Assembly (NCBI RefSeq): GCF_045679555.1
Contig: NC_092098.1
Location: 19,357,038 to 19,421,037, forward strand
Reading direction: 5' to 3'
Length of the DNA: 64,000 nt
Source of the DNA: Salvelinus alpinus
Lineage: Eukaryota > Chordata > Actinopteri > Salmoniformes > Salmonidae
Below are positions 55,600 through 64,000 of the stretch, in pieces (position 1 is the first letter of the stretch; every line of letters starts with the position of its first letter). The position numbers and the translations under genes were made by a program. The notes beneath the pieces were generated by a model that saw only the letters and a program-made list of their open reading frames with translations, was not told where the DNA came from and searched no databases.

Positions 55600-58500
55600 T
55601 CTGTGGACATTGCGACCAATGCAGAGAGATGGAGGCGGGCTCAGTGGTGCAGGAGGACATTACATTCCGAGGAGTGGAGTTTGCTGTGAAGATAGAACTA
55701 AAAGAAGGATTGCTAATAGTCGAGATCTCTGATGCAATGACAGCTGACCAGTGGAGGGGAGGGTTTGACCCAGCATGTAAGTGAAGCATTGTGAAATGAC
55801 ATAGTTCAGTTCCATGGATATTATAGACATTACTATTTATTATTATAATGTTTTCATTGTGTCCCAGACATCGAAGACCTAACTCGCAAAACAGGCAACT
55901 TCAAGCAGTTTCCCATCTTCTGCAGCATGTTGGAATCTGCTGTTAGTAAGGTGAGTCTGCGAGGCAGTAAAGGAAGTTAAAACATGTTTAAAAGTGTTCT
56001 GACTAGGGTGAGTATAATTTGTGGAACGTTCCAACAGAAATCGGTTCCAAAAACTTTGTAAAGTACAAGGTTGCCAACAAAATTCACCTAGCTAACTAGC
56101 TGCCGAATAGGCATACTCTCACCACGTAGCTTATTCTTGATGTTTGTCCATCGGCTACCAGAGTGAGGACAGACATTTTTCGGGATAAACGTTGGGAGTG
56201 AAAAAAGTAATTAAATTGCCCACGCCCTACCCGGTATTTTATTCTGCCGCTATACAACTTTATATGCGTTGTTTGTTGGGAGCCTTGTTATTTACGACGT
56301 TTTTTCAACAGATTCCTGTTGGAACGTTACACAAATTATACCCACACTTCTGATTATGGTGCATGCTTTTTCTTCAGACTAGTGAGTCTGTTACCCTTGA
56401 CCTCTTGACCTATGCTGACCTGGAGCTCTTGCGGAACCGGAAGGCTGGAGTCGTTGGTCGTCCCCGAGCCCAACAGCAATCTCCTAACCTCAGTGCCAAA
56501 AGATATCTAATTCTTATCTACACTGTGGAATTTGACAGGTTTGTCTCTCTTTTAGTGATATCACTACCATAAGCTTGACTCAAACTCTGCTTGAAATGTA
56601 CAACTGCGAAATTGCCATGTTAACCTTTCCCTATAGAATCCACTACCCCCTGCCCCTGCCCTACCATGGCAAGCCTGACCCTGCCGCCCTGCAGAAGGAC
56701 ATAAGAGCCCTGAAGACTGAGCTAAACGCCCTGGCCAACCATGCAGGTCACAAACCAGCAGAGCCAGAGATACGCCGGCTACGGGCAGAGTAAGTTATGA
56801 TTTGTTACACTGTATTAATCAGGACAGTCTGTGTTGTTTTCTTCAGGTCAGAGGTTAAGGGCCCTGACTGTTCTGTCTGTTGTTAGACTCACGTTGGTCA
56901 GAGAGGAGAAGGAGGCTCTGGCCAAGGCTCTGGAGCGTCTGCAGTTAGTGAGGTCTGCTTCCACCCCTGGAGGAGGGGCTCGGGGGCTGAGAGAGGTGGT
57001 CAGGAGTTTAGAGGACCAGCTCCTCAGAGAGAGGGCCAAGAGTCAGCGCTCAGCCAGCAAGAGGGGCCAGGAGCAGCGCCTCCTACTGGAGCAGGTTGGT
57101 CCTTGTTTGCATCATATTTCAAATAAGCATGTACTCTGTAACTTTTATAACTTTGAATAATTTAGAATGCCTGGCCTACAGTTGATGCAAATAATGTAGT
57201 AACATAGATTCCTGCATATCAAACAAATGTATTGTGTGCATGTCAACACTTGGAAGTAGACATTTTTGCGCCATTATAAGTAGGATTGCTTGGAGCTGAT
57301 TCCATTGTTCAGCTGGTAGGCTAATTCTGACGTTTCCTGTCTCTCCTAGTTGGAGGAGCTAAGGGCATCGGAGCGAGCTCTACGGATTCGCGTTAAGAGT
57401 TTGACCAATGAACTGGCGTTGCTAAGACGAGGGTTAGTCAATCTAAGCATGTATGTCTTTCCTTTTTCTTTCTCTCTTTCACTTTCACTCACTCACTCCC
57501 ACCTACTTACTCACTCCTTACAATACTCTCCCTGTGGCTAATGTTGTATACTATGTGTGTCTGTTTTTAGTAGGGTGACCAGTGGGGTGACCCCTGCCCT
57601 TTCTGGGTGCAGTGCCTCGCGGGGTGATGGGGAGATCAGGCGTTCACTGTCCCGGGAACGTAGTTTGGGACGTGTTGTAGTTCGGGCTCACTCAGGGTCC
57701 AGAGAGAGGACAGAAGAGAGGGGTCGGAGGTCAGAAGGCCAGAGGGCAGACTCCTCAGGGCCCCGCTCGTATGTTGCCAGACCCTCACCTTCTCCCACAG
57801 GTATCTTGTTTTTTCTGTCTCTATAGGAGTTTGGAGTTGACTGGTAATTCAGCTTCATTGCATTGATTGTTTTGACTTGGTGTAAATTTGGTAATGAAAA
57901 GGATACAATTAAAGTTGACACCACCAAGTCTGAGTAAAGCTAACAGGGCTTGATTAACTGCTTGATCTGCTATCTTCAATGAAAAATCCACTCAATCTTT
58001 TGGTAACAAAATATAGTTTGAGTCGATTTTCCCTTTAAGTATGAGCTCCCAGCCAATCCTGTCGTTCCTGTTTTCAGGTTCGCGGACGCCACGCTTTGAC
58101 CCCACTGCATATATCCAGGACAGACAGCGCCGACTGAGAGAGGCGGAACTCAAAAAGTCAGTCTCATCTCCCTCTATCCATTTCACTGTCATAACTGTAT
58201 CTGCAGTGCAAGCTTCTGCCAATTATAACAGTGTATTTTGCATGTGAGACACTGGTATAGTGATTTTCATGTGTTGAAATGCTCAAGGATTTCAAATGGC
58301 AACCCATTATATCTTATGCTAATAGGAAAACCAATACTGAGTGAAACGTTCCCTGTAATCATGACTTAACTTGGCCTCCTGTGTTCTCTCTCTCCGTCAG
58401 TCAGAGAAAGGTCAGAAGAGAAATGTTAGCGTCACCTGTTCTGGAGAGGGGCCTAGAGAGGGGGCGGTCTCGGTCCAGGGAGGCTTATCCCCAGCTGACC

Positions 58501-59180
58501 AGGGCAGGCAGTGGGAGCAGAGGGAGGAGCTTATCAATTGAGAGTAGGAGAAGCAGACAGTCCTCTGAGAATTCATTGGTGGAGTTGGATGAGTTGACAA
58601 TCAGGTAATTTATGCTTTACCATGCTATACCACTTGGTATTACAGTCCAAATGGGGTTTGTTTAAGTAAGTGAGAGATGTTCTGTTGCTTTACTGTGTGT
58701 CTCAGACAGTTCCTCATTTTGTTCTGTGTTTCAGAGGAAGGAAGCAGACCTACAATGGTCCAACCATGGTGAGTGTGGTATGTTATTTTTTACAGCTTGT
58801 GATAGACCTTGATTTAACATCTTTGTGTTGAGTGACAGTTATTTATTTTTGTAGCCCAGAGGAAGACATTTGACCAGGAAGCCCCATTGTAGCACTCCCA
58901 CACACAGGGTACGATCAGACAAAGGTAACCAATCAATGCCTACTCTTCAATCTAAAGTTTAATCAGAGTCAGTTAGCAAAAAAAAATGAATGTACTTTTA
59001 ATATGAGCCCTGGTGACACATTCTGTGTGAGAATCTTGCTGAAACCAATGATTTACCATTATCTGTGCATTGCTTGTCCTTTACCCAGAAGGCTCCATAG
59101 ATGGGGCTGACCTGTCAGAGATCGATGCCCGGCTGCAGGCCCTACAGGACTACATGAGGGACCTGGACACGGGACACTAA
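55600..59180 (+). CDS. ccdc61: Centrosomal protein CCDC61 (VFL3 family)
   Basis: CCDC61 belongs to the SAS-6/XRCC4-like fold and helps anchor and orient basal bodies and centrioles (family knowledge). CDS starts at 55629 (MEAGSVVQED). Exons: 55600-55776, 55868-55950, 56378-56538, 56637-56789, 56887-57094, 57350-57432, 57571-57800, 58078-58156, 58401-58604, 58735-58768, 58855-58924, 59089-59180 (TAA); all phases join. N-terminal head domain with FRGVEFAV, MTADQWRGGFDP, IEDLTRKTGNFKQF, SESVTLDLLTYADLE and KRYLILIYTVEFDRIHYPLP; then a Leu/Glu-rich coiled coil across exons 4-6; then an Arg/Ser-rich region (RSLSRERSLGR, SRTPRFDPTAYIQDRQRR); and the conserved end EIDARLQALQDYMRDLD. No lesion seen, so likely functional. 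Confidence 0.95.
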
Positions 59181-60290
59181 ACCCTAGGCAGGAAAAATTT
59201 GTTCAAAGACTTCCCTGTGCTGCAAACTTAGACCAAGGACTACTACTATTTGACATTACTAGTCGACACTGTGACTAAACAAGATCACTGCACTACACTG
59301 TGATATTTTAGCACACATTATCAGCTGATAGGCTTTTGCAAGTGCAAACACAGATGGATGCACACACTGCTTATTTTGTCACCCTCTGGGAGACGGTGCC
59401 TGATCTGTGGATAAAGATACCACTGTGAAGGCTGTTAAGCCACTGTTAGTGTATTGAACTAGAACTGAGGCATGACTGGTTTTATAACATGCATTGTGTC
59501 TGTTGATGTGACCGTAATACCCCATTCCCCCCCCCCTTTTTTAACGAGTGATTGATGAATGTGATTTCAGATGTTTTAGTCTGTAAATATAACTTTATTT
59601 GAAACATTCTGGGGGGGTGGTTGCTTTTGGTGAGAAGTATCTTTTTTTGAAAAATGTTTTTATATATAAATGAAATCTAGTTTCTCATTTAATTTTGAAG
59701 AAATGTCCACCCATGTTCTATTATCATTACTTCCTCTCTAGCTGTGTGTTATGACTTGATGATGGGGGTAATGCTGAGTGTCTGTTAAGGTGTTTTGGCC
59801 CATTGGATCAGAGATGGATTTTCACCAAATGCTGCATGAGGATTTATTGCTTTGTTTTTGTGCCATTGATTTTCTAATAGGTATTTAGCCAAAATCTTTG
59901 TATTTTTTTCTACTTTTACTAGACATATCTTCTCTATTAATAATCACTGCAGCAGCTTTGTCTCTCAGTAATGTGGTGTGAGTGAGTGCACCAAGTGCAC
60001 TGTGTCCTCCCCCTCTGCAGGAGAGTTAGTTGGTTGGGTGGGCTGAAGGTTCCTCCCTAGGGCTTTACTCAAAGGGCTGCAGCTCCACTACAGCTGACTG
60101 AGTCTCATGAATTAATAGCTAACCTACCCGGCCTGGACCCTTCCTCTCCGGGGTGAGCAACTGGGCCGTAGGAACAGCTGCTTCCATCTGCACTACTGTA
60201 GGAGGATGAGAATAGTGGAGAGAGCTGAGAGGCGTTTTGTGCTGTTTTTAGATTTTACCTCCGCTGCTAATAAAATGTAAGATGCTTTCC
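59181..60290 (+). other. ccdc61: ccdc61 3' UTR
   Basis: From the stop to a well-placed AATAAA at 60269-60274. Contains homopolymer runs (C at 59528-59536, T following). No coding sequence or transposon recognised. Confidence 0.6.
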
Positions 60291-62596
60291 ACTTACCTAA
60301 AACACCATCTATCAGAATTAAAGCCCTGCACCAGAGGCTGAAATTAAATGTACCTATCAGTTTTGGGATTTGTTGGTATTTTGTTACATTAATATTAGTA
60401 TTTCCAAAATGTAAAAAACTTAATGTATATTTTCTTTAGAATATCATACTACTGTCACCAGTTTTATGAATTCTAACCACTTTAAAATGGACATGCATCA
60501 ATACTTTCAAAGCTCACTATGTTGAATTACACAATTTCAACGTCCATTTCATAGAGAATTTACAAACTGGACTACATTTAGTAACTTACTTTGAAGAAAT
60601 GAGGATGTGTCTACATAAGCTTTTGCTGTTTGGTAGTCATAATTCAGTGTACTTGTCTTTAACTGCCATTTCCCAAAAGTCAGACTTCCCACACGCCAAC
60701 TCATTTTCTCAGCTTCAGAAGCATCTGCTTTTACCAAATTTATATGGGGGGGAAACGTGTATCCACAATCTGTGCTGGACAAGTCCGGTCCTGGAGTGTC
60801 TTAACAAAATGAAACAAAAATAGTTAGGCTGACTTCATCCAGTGTCCAGAAAAATGCAGTTCTGTTGTGTACAAATGTGCACATATTTAATGAGATTTAC
60901 TCATTTGCATATTTTAAGAAACATTTTCTGAAATATTATCAAAAAAAGTGTTATACTTGTGTCTACATTCAACTGGGACAAGTTTGTGATATGATTGAGA
61001 GAGAAAAAAATCCCTATTGGGGTTTCCTGCCTGGTCTTAAAAGGATCAAATCACAACTTGACACATTCAATCTCTTTCAATGGGTCATAGTTATGCTAGC
61101 AAAATGTTGTGATTGTGTAGCACTTGCTAAATACTTTATATTGTAACCAAATATATACTAACCCAAGATAGTTGATCTGTGTCGTTTCGAATAAGAGCAA
61201 ATTGAGCATAGTGGGCAGAACAAGCATGGAGGTGGGCAAAGCCAAGCATGAGTTAGCGAGATCCTATTGGCGCGTTGTAGCATTATGATCATATTTCCGT
61301 TTTAAAAACTTTGGCAAAGCGTCATGTATATAAAATGTAGCTGTGTTCGTAACAGATTTTAGTTTTGTGAACAGAACAGTTATTGAGATCCGATGTTTCA
61401 TCGATGAGAAAATTAGCAGAATCTCGGCCCAGTTTCACCCTCTCAACTACACGCGACTGGACTTCCTCTCACTACCATATTTGGTGGTAAGAAAACGTTC
61501 TAAACGGATGTTTCAGTTTATAGCTCCTGTGACTTCTCTCTGGGTTTCCATTTATGTCTGTGCTAAAATTGCTTCTCCAATAGAAATCCCCCGATCACAC
61601 TTGTAGGCGAGGTGGGTTCGTTTAGCGTATGCGTAGAAACATGTATTACGGTCTTACGTCATCTCGCGCCGAACTGCGCATGTGCAAACCGTCAAATCAG
61701 AGGCACTCTTTCGATATATCTAGTTGTTTTTTTGACGAAAATGAAAAACGATTTTGGGTTTAACAAATCAATGGGAGAAGTGAAACATTCTTCCTTAGTT
61801 GTTAATTTTCTCGAAATCTTAAGGCACAACCTAGATTCGAGCAAATGTCTTAAGTAGTTGAACATATTACTACTCCAACCTCATGAAAGTGACAAATTGA
61901 CACGTTCATTTTCGTCAAAAACAACTATCGATGGCGTGCACACGCACAGTGCGGCGCAAGACGACCGTTATAACCGATGACCTTCTTTCTGCCCATGAGT
62001 TTAGCTAGCCAACGTTGCAATGGCGTGATCAGGGACTTCATTGGAAAAGCAATTTATGCCCATCTTCATACTGTACTGTCTTTGCTACAGCTACTCCTCG
62101 ATGATTTACATATACATATTGATTAACGGACAACAAATCATTGTCGTTTAGGGGTGGGGTTAACAATAGCTAATGCAATTCTAGCCCCCCCATGTGGCGA
62201 CGAAGTATTATTGCAAGCACCTGGTTGAAAATATTTGGTCGTGATTTGGTGAATGTCGTTAGAAATTTAAACTTCTCGGAGACTGGCATATCTGCATTAT
62301 CGCACGTGCAAACGGTAATGTAACTAGCTATTGGCTGCGTTGGTGGTTAAACTGGTTTGAACGGTTAAAAAGGTGCATCAAGTTGCGGAGATCAACCAGG
62401 GTATTGTCCGTTCAATTATTGCTTCAATCCAAGATGAAACGTACGGTGGGCGTGGCTCCCTATTTTCGTTTGGACTAGCTAACTAACCTCCGCAGCAGCA
62501 AAATCAGGTGAGGCTGCACTCATTCACCACAACAATTCTGATGAGGATGACTAAAACTCTAGTGACCACAGTTCGAGCCCGAGGAGCAAGGGGGAT
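60291..62596. other. Intergenic region and probable promoter of the next gene
   Basis: No supported exon or bounded transposon. The last 1 kb is richer in CpG ('gcgtgcacacgcacagtgcggcgcaagacgacc' near 61935; 'catctcgcgccgaactgcgc' near 61660), as expected upstream of a broadly expressed gene. Confidence 0.4.
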
Positions 62597-62956
62597 ATGA
62601 ACCACAGTTGCTCAAACGCGTCGGAGGAGCCAGTGTTGTCGGCGAACGGGAAGACAGACTCCACAAAACATGCTGCTGATTTCCCCTCACATTGCGAAAC
62701 CGTACACGAAAATGTTACACAACTGGTGGTCACATGTGAATCGAGCCGAATTGAATTGGAGGCCATGAGGATTAGCGGGCTCTCGGTTGGATCTCATCCC
62801 GACGAGGAGTCGATTTGCTCGGACAGTGGGTTCGGAGGCTCCCCCGCGTCTCTTCTCCTCAGAAAACTGTCAAACGCCTCATCGTCTGTGTTGTCACCAG
62901 CCTCGTCTTTTGAAGAAAATGAGGACGACCGCGGCTGTCCTGATGAGGTCCCCCGG
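62597..62956 (+). CDS. First coding exon, possible inositol-trisphosphate 3-kinase (partial)
   Basis: ATG at 62597 (MNHSCSNASEEP) opens a 120-codon exon closed by a good donor 'cccgg|gtgagtgt' at 62956. The protein is Ser/Glu-rich and low in complexity, with ESICSDSGFGGSPASLLLRK followed by LSNASSSVLSPASSFEENED. That Ser-rich stretch followed by an acidic patch resembles the regulatory N-terminus of inositol-trisphosphate 3-kinases (ITPKA/B/C), upstream of the kinase domain. The kinase domain would lie to the right of the window, so the assignment is tentative. Alternatives include other Ser-rich regulatory proteins. Confidence 0.5.
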
Positions 62957-63426
62957 GTGAGTGTAGGTGGTCATGATAATGATTATAATGCTCTATCAGC
63001 TGCCATATGATTGGACCAATCGGCATGAGTCTATGTAACGTTTTGCTCAGGAAGATGCATGTGTCATTAGAATATATCATACCAAAACATCTTTGATTGT
63101 ATGATTAGAACTGGTTTTGGTTCAACAGTACTGCTTAGTTTAATCTGAACTGATTGAAATTAGGGCAAAGTGTGACTTCTGAAGTCCCAGTAAATTTCCA
63201 TCTGTCATGATGCCTGTAAATCATATGCTTTTTTTTACTGCTGTGGAAGCACTAGTGCTGGGTGGATCTGTAAACACTGACACAGAAACTGTAAACACTT
63301 GTATCCTAGGTGCCCACTCTCCCTACCCCCTCTCCTCATCCCTCTATACACAGACAGAGGCTCAAAGCCTGAGACTGTATAGGCTGAGCTGGGGATAGGA
63401 TAGGTTTATCACAGAACAAGGAGCCA
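62957..63426 (+). other. Intron sequence of the last gene
   Basis: Follows the donor at 62956. No feature recognised before the SINE at 63427. Confidence 0.5.
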
Positions 63427-63900
63427 CGGGCCTCCCGAGTGGAGCAGCGTTCTAAGGCATTGCTAGAGGCATCACTACAGACCCGGGTTCGACCCCAGGC
63501 TGTGTCGCAGCCTGCCGCGACCGGGAGACCCATGAGGCGGCGCACAATTGACCCAGCATCGTCTAGGTTAGGGTAGGGTTTGGCCGGCCGGGATGTCCTT
63601 GTCCCATCTAGCGACTCCTTGTGGTGGGCCGGGCGCATGCATGCTGACTTCGGTCGCCGGTTGTACAGTGTTTCCTCCGACACATTGGTGCGGCTGGCTT
63701 CCGGGTTAAGCGAGCAGTGTCAAGAAGCAGTGTGGCGTTTCAGGGGATGCATGGCTCTCGACTTTTGCCTCTCCCGAGTCTGTACGGGAGTTGCAGCGAT
63801 GGGACAAGACTGTAACTTCCAATTTGGTATCATGAAATTCGGGAGAAAAGGGGGTAAAAAAGAAGAACAATGAGCCAGATATTTCACTGGATGTATAAGT
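63427..63900 (+). mobile_element. tRNA-derived SINE, long form
   Basis: Head 'gggcctcccgagtggagcag' contains the A box and 'gggttcgaccccagg' (63484-63498) the B box. The body has 'gcacaattgacccagcatcg' and 'tgtttcctccgacacattgg' and the tail ends 'ttcgggagaaaagggggtaa' 'aaaagaa'. It is a common salmonid SINE family, full length with some changes, in the first intron of the last gene. Confidence 0.85.
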
Positions 63901-64000
63901 GTGAAGCATCCGATTGGCGTTTCCACTCACTACCACATATAGTGATGAGAGGAAGCCCAGTGGCAGCAGTGGGAGAAGATGGCGTGAGATGGATTTTAGC

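Noticed and set aside
61343-61857. Two plus-strand open frames upstream of the last gene
   Set aside because: No splice context or recognisable protein motifs; GC/CpG-rich promoter-like DNA gives such frames by chance.

Overview
The window is vertebrate nuclear DNA and reads as a salmonid fish (trout, salmon or char). Genes are split into short exons with GT-AG introns. The repeats are those of salmonids: several Tc1-like transposon families, tRNA-derived SINEs with intact A/B boxes, L2-type LINEs ending in the 'aaatgagaacttgttctcaactggcctacc' type of tail, and a recent gypsy element. Species is not resolved from sequence alone.

Layout. (1) 1-790: terminal exon and 3' end of an unidentified plus-strand gene. 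(2) 2802-21450: about 25 exons of an ATRX-type SNF2 chromatin remodeller, plus strand, from the acidic linker before the helicase to the stop codon; its N-terminal part with the ADD domain is not visible here. Its longer introns are loaded with Tc1-like, LINE, SINE and MITE sequence. (3) 21451-29115: 3' flank, then a repeat pile-up in which an old Tc1 hosts a younger Tc1, which hosts a solo LTR. (4) 30166-31197: an intronless-CDS GPCR resembling cysteinyl leukotriene receptor 1. From memory, ATRX and CYSLTR1 both lie in human Xq21.1, so this pairing looks like conserved linkage. (5) 31200-54600: a repeat-dominated block holding a near-full-length degenerate LINE (minus) interrupted by a telomere-type array, a very young gypsy/chromovirus element (minus) with apparently identical LTRs but most of the integrase catalytic core missing, a second truncated LINE (minus), a candidate orphan exon (minus), and an L2-type LINE (plus) with a 2A-like motif, split by a Tc1, a solo LTR and another repeat. 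(6) 54950-60290: the complete ccdc61 gene, plus strand, 12 coding exons. (7) 62597-62956: first coding exon of a gene that resembles an inositol-trisphosphate 3-kinase, continuing off the right edge past a SINE.

The host genes do not form a pathway: atrx acts in chromatin, the GPCR at the cell surface, ccdc61 at centrioles/basal bodies, and the kinase in inositol phosphate signalling. What ties the window together is the transposon stratigraphy. At least four insertions have legible boundaries (TA dinucleotides or 5-bp target duplications), so relative insertion ages can be read directly.
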